DNA from: Burkholderiales bacterium | GTDB lineage: Bacteria; Pseudomonadota; Gammaproteobacteria; Burkholderiales; SG8-41 | Assembly: GCA_919902235.1 (NCBI GenBank) | Contig: CAKKQX010000368.1 | Location: 1-38,942, forward strand | Direction of reading: 5' to 3' | Length of the DNA: 38,942 nt | In this document: piece by piece, positions 1 to 7,765 of the stretch | Numbering within the stretch: the stretch's first letter is position 1 | Layout of the letters: each line of letters begins with the position of its first letter | Translations under genes and position numbers: made by a program | Notes under the pieces: model-generated | What the model was told of the DNA's origin: nothing | The model's database searches: none | The model's input: only the letters and a program-made list of their open reading frames with translations

Positions 1-305
1 ACCTTGGATGCCGGCAAATAGCATGTTACCTGATCATTGTTGCGTATCACTTCACGCGCGGGACCGTCCAGAGTTTCCAGTTTTTCGAATTCCCCGCCCG
101 CGGAGTTCACATAATGGACAATACGTGAAGTTTCGGACTGGTTGCCATGCTGATAAACGAAGGTACCGGAATAATTGAGCTGGCGTGAAGCCCCCGCCAT
201 TTTTTTCAGCCAGCTTATCCCCTCCTGGGAATCGTCACTGCCCGCCTGCGCGGTATTTGCAGCCGCGACTCCAAGCACAATGGCCGCCCAAACAGCTTTC
301 TTCAT
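1..305 (-). CDS. rseB: RseB/MucB, periplasmic regulator of anti-sigma factor (5' part)
   Basis: The gene runs off the left edge; only the first ~101 codons are present and the ORF track does not list it. The start ATG is at 305-303, 9 nt after the rseA stop. The translation begins MKKAVWAAIVLGVAAANTAQA, a clear Sec signal peptide, followed by a segment with LNYSGTFVYQHG, typical of the N-terminal lipoprotein-like domain of MucB/RseB. In known systems RseB binds the periplasmic part of RseA, protects it from DegS cleavage and senses lipids and unfolded outer-membrane proteins. Position as third gene after rpoE and rseA supports the call. The C-terminal domain is outside the window. Confidence 0.88.
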   Translation of the reverse strand, partial: MKKAVWAAIVLGVAAANTAQAGSDDSQEGISWLKKMAGASRQLNYSGTFVYQHGNQSETSRIVHYVNSAGGEFEKLETLDGPAREVIRNNDQVTCYLPASK

Positions 306-314
306 ATCACGTGC

Positions 315-836
315 TCAACGGCTTTGGGCCGGCTGCTTGGCTGAAACGCTGCGGATGTACGGCGCAACTCCCTGTATAGCGGTGCTGGGGGAAAAGCCCT
401 GGTGTGCCAGCAGGTACCCGTTCATATTTCCCTCGCTGGGAGTACTGACAAGCTGAGCGACCGGCGCGGAAACTATCGCGGGCTGCACTTGCGCAACCTG
501 AGGCTGCGGCGCAACCGGATCGCCGGTGGTGGACAATGCTGTCCAGGCCACCAACGCCACCGCAGACAACGACGCAGCGGCAGACAAGGCGTAGGCCGTC
601 ATGCGTTTTGCGGCATAGCGGCGCGGCGCGAGGATGGTAGGCTCCTGCGCCAGCCGGTCCGCAAGACGTCCGCTGAAATCCGCAGAAAGACGGCAATCGC
701 CGCGCAGCGTGTCGCCGATCAGATGGAATGTGTCCCAGTGGTCACGCAAATCGCCCTTCTGCCTGATGCCTGCAATGATCTGGCGCGCCTGGTGCTCGTC
801 CAGTTCGCCATCCATTAAAGCCGATACCCTGTCCAT
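315..836 (-). CDS. rseA: RseA/MucA anti-sigma-E factor
   Basis: A 173-residue protein. The N-terminus MDRVSALMDGELDEHQA and the following DHWDTFHLIGDTLRGD match the cytoplasmic RseA N-terminal domain that clamps sigma-E. A single hydrophobic segment (about residues 85-105, AYALSAAASLSAVALVAW) is the predicted inner-membrane anchor, and the rest is a low-complexity periplasmic tail. The start codon lies one base after the rpoE stop, with a Shine-Dalgarno sequence AGGAGATGG inside the end of rpoE, so the two are probably translationally coupled. By family knowledge, RseA holds sigma-E at the membrane until DegS and RseP cleave it. Confidence 0.9.
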   Translation of the reverse strand: MDRVSALMDGELDEHQARQIIAGIRQKGDLRDHWDTFHLIGDTLRGDCRLSADFSGRLADRLAQEPTILAPRRYAAKRMTAYALSAAASLSAVALVAWTALSTTGDPVAPQPQVAQVQPAIVSAPVAQLVSTPSEGNMNGYLLAHQGFSPSTAIQGVAPYIRSVSAKQPAQSR

Positions 837-837
837 C

Positions 838-1437
838 TCACCATCTCCTGTCTTTTTGCGTGCCGATCATTGGTTTTAACTTCTCGGCTATTGCTTCCCG
901 CGCCCTGAAAATCCGCGACCGGACCGTGCCGATCGGACAATTCATGATATTCGCGATATCTTCGTAACTCAGACCCTCGATCTCGCGCAGCGTGATCGCC
1001 GTCCGTAACTCTTCTGGCAGTTCAGCCAGCGTTTGGTTCACCGTTTCAGCCACCTGCTTGCTCATCAGCAGGTTTTCCGGGGTATTCAGGTCCCGCAGCT
1101 GGTCTCCATCCTCGAAACTCTCCGCTTCCTCGCTGTCAAATCCCGTGGTGGTCGGTGCCCGCCGCCCCATCGCCACCAGATAGTTTTTGGCGGTATTGAT
1201 TCCGATGCGGTACAGCCATGTGTAAAACGCGCTGTCGCCCCGAAAACTCGGCAGCGCACGGTAAGCCTTGATAAAAGCTTCCTGCGTCACGTCTTCAACC
1301 TCGGTTGGATCGCGGATAAACCGCGATAACAACCGAGCAAGCTTGCGCTGGTATTTGCTGACCAGCAGCTCAAATGCATGCTTCTCTCCGCGCTGCGCGC
1401 GTTCGACCAATTGCTGATCGATTTCGCGATCGCCCAT
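838..1437 (-). CDS. rpoE: RNA polymerase sigma factor RpoE (sigma-E/AlgU)
   Basis: An ECF sigma factor of 199 residues. The ORF track extends 36 codons further upstream, but the start at 1437 (MGDREIDQQLVERAQRG) fits the usual RpoE N-terminus and length; the upstream extension reads through promoter-like DNA. Region 2 includes FRGDSAFYTWLYRIGINTAKN and the motif DVTQEAFIKAYRAL; region 4 includes LREIEGLSYEDIANIMNCPIGTVRSRIFRARE. It directs transcription of envelope-stress genes in response to misfolded outer-membrane proteins. It is the first gene of rpoE-rseA-rseB, and a sigma-E-like promoter upstream suggests autoregulation. Confidence 0.95.
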   Translation of the reverse strand: MGDREIDQQLVERAQRGEKHAFELLVSKYQRKLARLLSRFIRDPTEVEDVTQEAFIKAYRALPSFRGDSAFYTWLYRIGINTAKNYLVAMGRRAPTTTGFDSEEAESFEDGDQLRDLNTPENLLMSKQVAETVNQTLAELPEELRTAITLREIEGLSYEDIANIMNCPIGTVRSRIFRAREAIAEKLKPMIGTQKDRRW

Positions 1438-1555
1438 TAATTCCGTCCCTGAACTTTGAATTATTATCCAAGTCGAGCATATTACCGGCTGGACAAAGCG
1501 CACAGTATACTCGCCCGGCCTGCTGCCGTGGAACGCGAAAACCAATCGTTATTGC

Positions 1556-1582
1556 ATTGACAGAGCAGGAATAATTTAGTTC
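1556..1582 (-). promoter_or_regulatory. Candidate sigma-E-type promoter of rpoE
   Basis: On the minus strand GAACTA is followed after 15 nt by GTCAAT, close to the sigma-E pattern GAACTT-N15/16-TCnnA. It lies about 120 nt upstream of the rpoE start, where autoregulated rpoE promoters usually lie. A separate TATACT (plus-strand positions 1504-1509) could be the -10 of a housekeeping promoter, but no convincing -35 accompanies it. The match was made by eye. Confidence 0.4.
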
Positions 1583-1616
1583 ACCCGCCGCTCCATGCCG
1601 GCGCCAGCCCGCCGAA

Positions 1617-3152
1617 TCAGCGCCGGGGAGCAGCGGACGATGGGCGGATGCCTCGCGCAACCACGACCCGGTCCAGCCCCGCGGATCCCCATTCCAGGAC
1701 AAGCGCCAGTGCCGCCGCCGGAATGGCCCCCGCCAGCAGCAGGCGATGGTCATTGACGGCAAGCCCGGCCACGATGCGCTCGCCGTAGCCGCCGGCGCCG
1801 ATGAAGGCCGCGATAGTCGCAGTACCGACATTGATCACCGCCGAGGTCCTGATTCCCGCAAGAATGGCCGGCAGCGCCAGCGGCAATTCGATCAGCCACA
1901 AGCGGGGGCCGTCCCGTAATCCCAGAGCCGTCGCGGACTGTTTGAGCGATGACGAAATCCCCGCCAGGCCGGTCTCGGTATTGCGCACGATGGGCAGCAG
2001 CGCATAAAGAAACAGCGCCAGCACCGCCGGCAGCGTGCCGATGCGGTCAAGCGCAGCAATCAGGAAGGCCAGCAGGGCCAGTGCAGGCACAGTTTGCAGT
2101 ACCCCGGCCGCGCCGACAATCCAGAATCCGGCACGCGGCATGCGTGCCGCCCATATTCCCAGCGGCACCCCCGTGATGACGCTCATGGCGAGCGAGGCAA
2201 ACACCAGCAGGCAATGCTGCCATGTCAGACGCCAGAAATCCGCGCCGAACAGCAAGTCCACAAAGTCGCGACGCCCGTCCTGCCGCCTGACAGCCGACGC
2301 CGTCGCGGACGCGGACAGGAATTCCCCCGCCACTGTGGAAAACGGGACGCCTGAAAGCTCGGCGGCGCCATTCATGGCGATCATTTGCGATGCCGCTATC
2401 CGCCCTTGCAGCCGCTGCACCGCCTGCCATGACCGCGGGAAACGCCCGGGCAGATCAAGCCGGTAAACCAGCACCGCGTCGTATGCCGGAAAAAACCGGG
2501 CGTCGTCTGCCAGCACCCGCAAGCGGTAGCGCCCGATCTTGGCATCGGTCGAATAGACATCGATAACATCCACCTGCCCCGCCGCCAGCGCTTCGTAAGC
2601 CAATCCGTGATCCAGGCCGCGCGGATCGGCATGCGGCAACCCATAAGCCCGGCTGAGCGCCGGCCAGCCGTCTTTACGATTAAGAAATTCCTGCGACAGC
2701 CCCAGCCTGAGGCCGCCATGGCGCTTCAGCTCCGAAATGCTGGAAACGCCGAGCGCGGCCGCCTGATCTTCCCGCATCGCCAGTGCATAAGTATTGCCGA
2801 ATCCCAGCGGGATGCCGGCGGCCAGCCCGTGACGGGCCAGTGCACGGTTGAGCCCATCCAGGTCCGGCACATGCTGCAGCCCGAGCAGTTCGAGGGCAAC
2901 GGTGCCGGTGTATTCGGGGTAAATATCGATGGCGCCGCTTTTCAGCGCCGTGAACAGAATTGCGGTGTTGCCCAGTCCCTGCCGGTGCGCCAGACGTGCT
3001 TCGCCTTCCGCCTGCGCGACCTGGGTGACGATTTCCCCCAGGATATAAGCTTCGGTAAAACGCTTGGACCCGACATTGAGAGGTTCCAGCGCCGCGGCCG
3101 GCGCAGAAAAAGGCAGCAGCGCGAAGCACAGCAGTGCCGCGGCGCCATGCAA
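1617..3152 (-). CDS. Osmoprotectant-type ABC transporter: substrate-binding domain fused to permease
   Basis: A 511-residue protein combining two usually separate parts. After a signal peptide (about residues 1-21), residues ~22-285 form an OpuAC-type binding domain: LNVGSKRFTEAYILGEIV, GNTAILFTALKSGAIDIYPEYTGT and DVIDVYSTDAKIGRYRL are typical of the quaternary-ammonium OpuC/YehZ group. Residues ~300-500 form a membrane domain with the permease coupling loop (SSSLKQSATALGLRDG) and FIGAGGYGERIVAGL. The start is 4 nt after the deacetylase stop, so the two genes are co-transcribed. No matching ATPase gene lies in the window. Likely substrate: glycine betaine, choline or a similar solute, by family only. 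Confidence 0.85.
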   Translation of the reverse strand: MHGAAALLCFALLPFSAPAAALEPLNVGSKRFTEAYILGEIVTQVAQAEGEARLAHRQGLGNTAILFTALKSGAIDIYPEYTGTVALELLGLQHVPDLDGLNRALARHGLAAGIPLGFGNTYALAMREDQAAALGVSSISELKRHGGLRLGLSQEFLNRKDGWPALSRAYGLPHADPRGLDHGLAYEALAAGQVDVIDVYSTDAKIGRYRLRVLADDARFFPAYDAVLVYRLDLPGRFPRSWQAVQRLQGRIAASQMIAMNGAAELSGVPFSTVAGEFLSASATASAVRRQDGRRDFVDLLFGADFWRLTWQHCLLVFASLAMSVITGVPLGIWAARMPRAGFWIVGAAGVLQTVPALALLAFLIAALDRIGTLPAVLALFLYALLPIVRNTETGLAGISSSLKQSATALGLRDGPRLWLIELPLALPAILAGIRTSAVINVGTATIAAFIGAGGYGERIVAGLAVNDHRLLLAGAIPAAALALVLEWGSAGLDRVVVARGIRPSSAAPRR

Positions 3153-3156
3153 AAAA

Positions 3157-3999
3157 CTACTTCCCGAAGGGCAGGCGCTGATCGTATTCCGCAGCGGCGT
3201 CTTCCAGTTTCATGAACACGGCGCCGTTGTCCCTGAGTGCACGGATCAGCTTTTCGAGCGCCATCATGCGATGACCGCGGCCGATCACGAATGGATGAAA
3301 AGTATAGCTGATGACACCCCATTCCAGGTGGTCCCGTAGATACAGAAAATCGTCAATCCAGTTGGAAATCACGTTATTTGCGTTGGCGAGCCCCTGCAGT
3401 ATCCAGGTCGGGGTGCGTATGAATTCGAACTGCGGATAATCGTCCAGCGTCCAGCTGACCGGCATCTCGATCAACCGTGTCGGCTTGCCGAACACCGCAG
3501 GTTTTTCGAGTTCGATGACATCGCCCTGGCGCACGCGATACGGCGTGTAATCGTCGCCCATCATGCTGCTATCGTACAGGAAACCGTGTTTGATCAACAA
3601 TTCGACGGAATGCGTGCTCAGGTCCCACGACGGCGAGCGGTAGCCCCGCGCGCAGCGGCCGGTAAGCTTGCGGATCAGTTCATTGGCGCTGACGAGTTCT
3701 TCTTCCTCCTGCTCGCGCGTGAGGCCGGCCGGCGGCCGGTGGGTCCAGCCGTGATGGCCGATTTCGTGCCCGGCATCGAACACCCGGCGACACTGCTCAG
3801 GATAAGTCGCAAGCGTGTGCCCCGGCACGTACCAACTGCTGGGAATGGCGTATTTTTCGAGCAAGGACAAAATACGCGGCACGCCGACGTGGGGGCCGAA
3901 TTCGCCGCGCGAAACAGGGGTGGGAGATGTCATGTCGCGCGCAATCCAGCCCGAGATCGCGTCGAAGTCAAAGGTCAGGCAGACGATGGGCTTTGCCAT
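3157..3999 (-). CDS. Polysaccharide deacetylase (NodB) family protein
   Basis: A 280-residue NodB-fold hydrolase without a signal peptide. The first metal/catalytic motif is CLTFDFD near the N-terminus, and the second is HEIGHHGWTHR, whose histidines would bind the metal. The C-terminal half (RTPTWILQGLANANN, YTFHPFVIGRGHRM) resembles the cytoplasmic HpPgdA/PuuE-like subgroup, some members of which act on cyclic imides or amides rather than glycans. It precedes the osmoprotectant-type transporter in the same operon, which hints at a small imported amide or amine substrate more than cell-wall work. This last point is inference. Confidence 0.82.
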   Translation of the reverse strand: MAKPIVCLTFDFDAISGWIARDMTSPTPVSRGEFGPHVGVPRILSLLEKYAIPSSWYVPGHTLATYPEQCRRVFDAGHEIGHHGWTHRPPAGLTREQEEEELVSANELIRKLTGRCARGYRSPSWDLSTHSVELLIKHGFLYDSSMMGDDYTPYRVRQGDVIELEKPAVFGKPTRLIEMPVSWTLDDYPQFEFIRTPTWILQGLANANNVISNWIDDFLYLRDHLEWGVISYTFHPFVIGRGHRMMALEKLIRALRDNGAVFMKLEDAAAEYDQRLPFGK

Positions 4000-4169
4000 G
4001 GCAACGAAATATTAACACGCAGCCTGCGGCCGCGACGCCACGTGATGAACGCGAAAAGTGACTGCCGACGCGAGATGCTGGCAAAATCACGTCTGTCTTC
4101 CCGCATTTATACAACCGCCCCTGGAAAGCTCATCTGGACCCCGGAGATTACAAGCTCGACGCTTACTGG

Positions 4170-5462
4170 ATGCCGTTTACGGCGAACCGCGCCTTCAAGG
4201 CCGCGCCACGCATGTTCGTCGGCGCCAAGGACATGCACTACCTTACCGAAGACGGCCGTCAGGTGCTCGACGGCACCTCGGGCCTGTGGTGCGTCAATGC
4301 CGGGCATTGCCGCCCGAAAATCGTCGCAGCCATCCAGAAACAGGCGGCGGCCATGGATTACAGTCCCGCCTTCCAGATGGGGCACCCGAGCGCCTTCCGC
4401 GTCGCCGAGCGCCTCGCGAACATGGCGCCTGGCGATATCGACCACGTGTTCTACACCAACTCCGGCTCGGAGGCAGTCGACACCGCATTGAAAATCGCGC
4501 TGGCTTATCATCGCGCCCGGGGCGAAGGCCACCGTAACGTGTTTGTGGGCCGTGAGCGCGGCTATCACGGCGCCGGATTCGGCGGCATCTCGGTCGGCGG
4601 CATCCCCGCCAACCGCAAGGCCTTCGGCAGCCTGTTGCCGCGCGTCGACCATTTGCAGCAGACCTGCAATCTCAGGGAAGCGGCATTCAGCCGCGGCCAA
4701 CCCGCATGGGGCGCGCACCTCGCCGACGAGCTCGAAACGCGCATCATCCCCCTGCATGATGCCTCCAACATCGCTGCCGTAATCGTCGAACCGCTGGCGG
4801 GCTCCGCCGGCGTGCTGGTGCCGCCCAAAGGCTATCTCGAGCGTCTGCGTAAAATCTGCGACACATACGGCCTGCTGCTGATTTTCGACGAAGTCATCAC
4901 CGGCTTCGGGCGCACCGGTCCCTGCTTTGCGGCCGACGCCGTGGGCGTAGTGCCGGACATGATCACCATCGCCAAGGGCATCACCAACGGCACGGTGCCG
5001 ATGGGCGCAGTGCTGGTACGCCGCGGCATTTATGACGCGGTGGTCAACTCGGCGCCGCCCGGCATGGTCGAACTCTTTCACGGCTACACCTACTCCGGGC
5101 ACCCGCTCGCCACTGCCGCAGCGGAAGCGAGTCTGGACACGTTCGAAGAAGAAGAACTCTTCAAGCGCAGCCAGGAACTTGCGCCCTACTTCGAGCAGGC
5201 GATACACAGTCTGCGTGAAATGCCGCACGTGATCGACATCCGCAACATGGGTCTCGTTGCCGGCATCGAACTCGAATCCAAACCCGGCAAACCGTCCGAA
5301 CGCGCGTTCAGGACGTTTCTCAAGTGCTACGACAAAGGCGTGCTCATACGCACTACCGGCGACATCATCGCGCTCTCCCCGCCCCTCATCATCAGCAAGG
5401 CGCAGATCGATGAACTGGTCGGTGCACTGGGCGACGCGCTGCGCGAGCTCGGCCGCGATTAA
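4170..5462 (+). CDS. Class III aminotransferase, omega-amino acid:pyruvate type
   Basis: A 430-residue PLP enzyme of the beta-alanine/omega-amino-acid:pyruvate group. MPFTANRAFKAAPRMF, LDGTSGLWCVNAGH, YTNSGSEAVDTALKIA, FDEVITGFGRTG (Asp240, PLP pyridine N) and TIAKGITNG (Lys269, Schiff base) are conserved. It moves an amino group from a terminal amine to pyruvate. The ATG at 4170 is the only standard start in this frame, yet the frame stays open upstream to a stop near 4060 and reads LDAYW just before it, where family members read LDAHW. The true N-terminus may therefore be longer, with a non-standard start or a lost one. No good ribosome site precedes 4170. It is divergent from the deacetylase gene. 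Confidence 0.88.
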   Translation: MPFTANRAFKAAPRMFVGAKDMHYLTEDGRQVLDGTSGLWCVNAGHCRPKIVAAIQKQAAAMDYSPAFQMGHPSAFRVAERLANMAPGDIDHVFYTNSGSEAVDTALKIALAYHRARGEGHRNVFVGRERGYHGAGFGGISVGGIPANRKAFGSLLPRVDHLQQTCNLREAAFSRGQPAWGAHLADELETRIIPLHDASNIAAVIVEPLAGSAGVLVPPKGYLERLRKICDTYGLLLIFDEVITGFGRTGPCFAADAVGVVPDMITIAKGITNGTVPMGAVLVRRGIYDAVVNSAPPGMVELFHGYTYSGHPLATAAAEASLDTFEEEELFKRSQELAPYFEQAIHSLREMPHVIDIRNMGLVAGIELESKPGKPSERAFRTFLKCYDKGVLIRTTGDIIALSPPLIISKAQIDELVGALGDALRELGRD

Positions 5463-5597
5463 TATCCGCTTTCCAGCCAACGGGAGGAGCCGCTACGGAT
5501 CGGGGATTTGCGTGCGCGTGAAGCACGCTGAGTCAAACCGCAATTCGCTGCTGATGTGCGCTGCCGGCGAACAAAGGCAAGCTATGCAGCTGAATAT

Positions 5598-7109
5598 TTA
5601 CAGGTTCTGTACCCGCTGCAGCCGTGCCCGCAACTGGCCAGTATCCGGATGGTCGGGGCCCAATGTTTTTTCCATGATCGCGAGCGCCCGCCGGATCAGC
5701 GGCACGGCCTCCGCATAGCGGCCGCGCGCCTGCAGCAGGGCTGCAAGATTGCTCAGGCTCGCCGCGGTGTCCGCGTGTTCCCGTTCCAGCCTTTTTTCAC
5801 GGATGGCCAATGCCCGCCGGTACAGCGGTTCGGCCTCTGCCAATTTGTCTTGCCAGTGCAGCAGGACCGCCAGCCGGTTGAGGCTGGCCGCCGTGTCCAG
5901 GTGCTCCGGCCCCAGCGCTTTCTCCCTGATCGCCAGGGCTCGCCGGATCAGCGGTTCGGCCTGCCACTGCCGCTCGGTCGACTGCAACAGCACTGCAAGA
6001 TTACTGAGGCTTGCCGCGGTGTCCGGGTGGTCCGGACCCAGTGATTTTTCGCTGATCGCCAGCGCCCGCCGGATCAGCGGCTCGGCTTCCACGTAACGGC
6101 GGTTGGCCTGCATCACCACGGCAAGATTGTTTAGACTGGATGCCGTGTCACGATGGTTCGCTCCCAGGGTGCGCTCCCGAATTTCCAGAACCTGCCGGTA
6201 AAGTGTCTCGGCCTCTGCGTAACGCCGCTGCAGTTGAAATACCGCCGCCAGACTGTCCAGGCTGGAAATCGTATCTGCATGCTCGGGGCCAAGCGCTTTT
6301 TGGCGTGTCGCCAGCGCCCGGCGATAAAGCGCCTCCGCCTCCGGGTAGCGGCCCTGTGCCCGCACCAGCGCCGCAAGGTTGCTGAAACCGGTCGCAGTGT
6401 CCGCATGATCCAGCCCCGCTGTTTTGATCGTCACCACCAGCGCCCGGCGGTACAGGGGCTCTGCTTGCACGAACTGCCCCTGCGCCCGCAGCAACACTGC
6501 AAGCCTGACCAAGGTCGCAACCGTATCGGCATGCTCTGGACCGAGTGCTTTGTCGCGGATGGCGAGTGCACGCCGGTACAGCGGCACTGCCGCTTCGGGT
6601 CTGGATTGTAATTCAAGCACTTCAGCCAGATTGCCGAGCCCGGCAACCGTATCCGCATGCTCAGGCCCGGCCGTTTTTTCCACGAGCGCCAGCAGGCGCC
6701 TGTACAGCAGTTCCGCTTCGGCGTACCGCTGCTGCATGCGCAGCAGCAACGCAACGCGGCTAAGGGTAATCAGCGTGTCCGGATGCTCCGCTCCCAGCAC
6801 GCGCTCCCGTATGGCAAGCGCCCGCTGATACAGGGGCAACGCATCCGCAGGGCGGGACTGCGACTCGAGCAACGCCGCGAGCGCATTGAGACTGGATGCC
6901 GTGTAGGCATGCTCTTCGCCATACGAATCCAGGGCTTCCTGCAGCGCCAGTCGCGTAAACGCCTCGGCTTCTGCCGGCTGTCCCAGGCGGGCGCTGTCGA
7001 TGGCTTTTTCGGTAAGGCTGCGCCACTCAACTTCACCGGCCGCAGCCGGTACGGCCGCACAGGAGGCGGCGATTACCAGGGAAACAAGCAGCCGGATCCG
7101 CGATCGCAT
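5598..7109 (-). CDS. Exported tetratricopeptide-repeat protein
   Basis: I place the start at 7109 (MRSRIRLLVSLVIAASCAAVPAAAG), which gives a signal peptide and 503 residues. The longer ORF in the track begins inside a decayed fragment of another gene. The mature protein has a divergent first helix pair and then ten near-identical 42-residue units with the pattern NLA-LL--Q-RYAEAEPLYRRALAI, a kinesin-light-chain-like TPR spacing, and ends with a short partial unit. Such repeats form a superhelix for protein-protein binding. There is no catalytic domain and no informative neighbour, so the partner is unknown. Confidence 0.8.
   Translation of the reverse strand: MRSRIRLLVSLVIAASCAAVPAAAGEVEWRSLTEKAIDSARLGQPAEAEAFTRLALQEALDSYGEEHAYTASSLNALAALLESQSRPADALPLYQRALAIRERVLGAEHPDTLITLSRVALLLRMQQRYAEAELLYRRLLALVEKTAGPEHADTVAGLGNLAEVLELQSRPEAAVPLYRRALAIRDKALGPEHADTVATLVRLAVLLRAQGQFVQAEPLYRRALVVTIKTAGLDHADTATGFSNLAALVRAQGRYPEAEALYRRALATRQKALGPEHADTISSLDSLAAVFQLQRRYAEAETLYRQVLEIRERTLGANHRDTASSLNNLAVVMQANRRYVEAEPLIRRALAISEKSLGPDHPDTAASLSNLAVLLQSTERQWQAEPLIRRALAIREKALGPEHLDTAASLNRLAVLLHWQDKLAEAEPLYRRALAIREKRLEREHADTAASLSNLAALLQARGRYAEAVPLIRRALAIMEKTLGPDHPDTGQLRARLQRVQNL
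5637..6896 (-). repeat. Ten tandem 126-bp coding repeats (42-residue TPR units)
   Basis: The TPR region counts out by hand as ten in-register units of 42 codons (residues 72-491), each ending in a variant of LGPEHADTA. The exact periodicity at DNA level makes the gene prone to unit gain and loss by recombination or slippage. Divergence between units is moderate, so the array is not very recent. Confidence 0.8.
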
Positions 7110-7153
7110 CGGGCTATCATAAATGAAACGCCCGCATGGCTGCCCGCCAGCCG

Positions 7154-7310
7154 CGACGACGTCGGCTACGACCTCGATTTCGGCGATCTTCTGACAACCC
7201 GACATTTTTTTGTAACCGGCGAAATAAAGCACCCTGCTGCCCGTTTTGCGCATTGCCACCCCGCCCCCACCAGCGCCAGGGTTTGCTCACCGCATTCTCA
7301 GTCGGGATGC
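7154..7310 (-). pseudogene. Decayed fragment of an NfnAB-like flavoprotein gene
   Basis: Plus-strand bases 7154-7257 align without gaps to 12351-12454 inside the large flavoprotein gene. I count about 14 mismatches in 104 bases, including one run of 41 identical bases. After a jump of roughly 30 bases in the intact gene, 7261-7310 continues to match about 12488-12539 more weakly. On the minus strand the fragment encodes RKTGSRVLYFAGYKKM, against RKAGSRVLYFAGYKKM in the intact protein, in the NAD-binding lobe. It has no start, no full domain and no room for the other ~1100 residues. The ORF track wrongly reads it as the N-terminus of the TPR protein. Confidence 0.82.
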
Positions 7311-7464
7311 ACGCCCGCGGCTGAAGAAACACAGTCCATTGTTTTAATTTGTATTTCTGTAATTCTTCAGAAAGCGCTTCAGCCTCCAAGCCCGGCACAA
7401 ACACGCAGCATCGCTACGCCGGCGCGGCAGGAATCTGCGCCGCGGTGACAGGCTTGCCCGCGCA

Positions 7465-7494
7465 CGTATCATCCGTAAATATATAAATGATACG
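7465..7494. promoter_or_regulatory. Perfect 8-bp inverted repeat, possible operator
   Basis: CGTATCAT and ATGATACG are separated by an A/T-rich 14-base spacer. It lies in the long non-coding region between the TPR gene and the first tctC gene, about 270 bp upstream of tctC. No T-run follows, so an operator for a dimeric regulator is more likely than a terminator. No regulator gene of that kind is adjacent. The wider stretch 7311-7765 shows no coding sequence that I can support. Confidence 0.35.
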
Positions 7495-7622
7495 GAGATA
7501 CAGAATGAGTTAGTTCTATGCCGCGCTCGCTGGCGGGGTGAAGTTCAGCCCGAATAAATGCGCCATTGCGCCATTCCACTCCGAACCGGGCTGAGAGAAC
7601 TTTCAAGTGTATGATTAACCGG

Positions 7623-7659
7623 AAAGCGAGCACTGTGCTCCCGGGATAAATCCCGCTTT
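7623..7659 (+). other. Closely spaced hairpins upstream of tctC (possible structured leader)
   Basis: Within 37 bases there are two perfect hairpins, GAGCAC-T-GTGCTC (7628-7640) and CGGGA-TAAA-TCCCG (7642-7655), with AAAGCG and CGCTTT as possible enclosing arms (the 3' arm overlaps the second stem by two bases). They lie about 110 bases upstream of the tctC start. This could be a structured 5' leader or a weak terminator. No known riboswitch class is recognised, and no T-run follows. Confidence 0.3.
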
Positions 7660-7765
7660 GGTCGGCGCTCCCTCCCGAGGCGCATGAGAAGTTTTGGCAG
7701 TCGCTCTTCGGAAAATCAGAACGACCGGCGTCTGATCATCAACTAACAAAAGCAGGAGGAGTTCG

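Noticed and set aside
4107-5480. 457-residue minus-strand ORF opposite the aminotransferase
   Set aside because: Antisense shadow; the plus strand carries the full set of PLP motifs.
5510-5528. Terminator between the convergent aminotransferase and TPR genes (GCGTGC/GCACGC stem)
   Set aside because: Only six base pairs and no T-run on either strand.
5637-6896. CRISPR-like periodic repeats
   Set aside because: The 126-bp period is coding and corresponds to 42-residue TPR units; there are no short repeats with unique spacers.
7110-7259. N-terminal extension of the TPR protein in the ORF track
   Set aside because: It reads through a remnant of the flavoprotein gene; a signal peptide starts at 7109.
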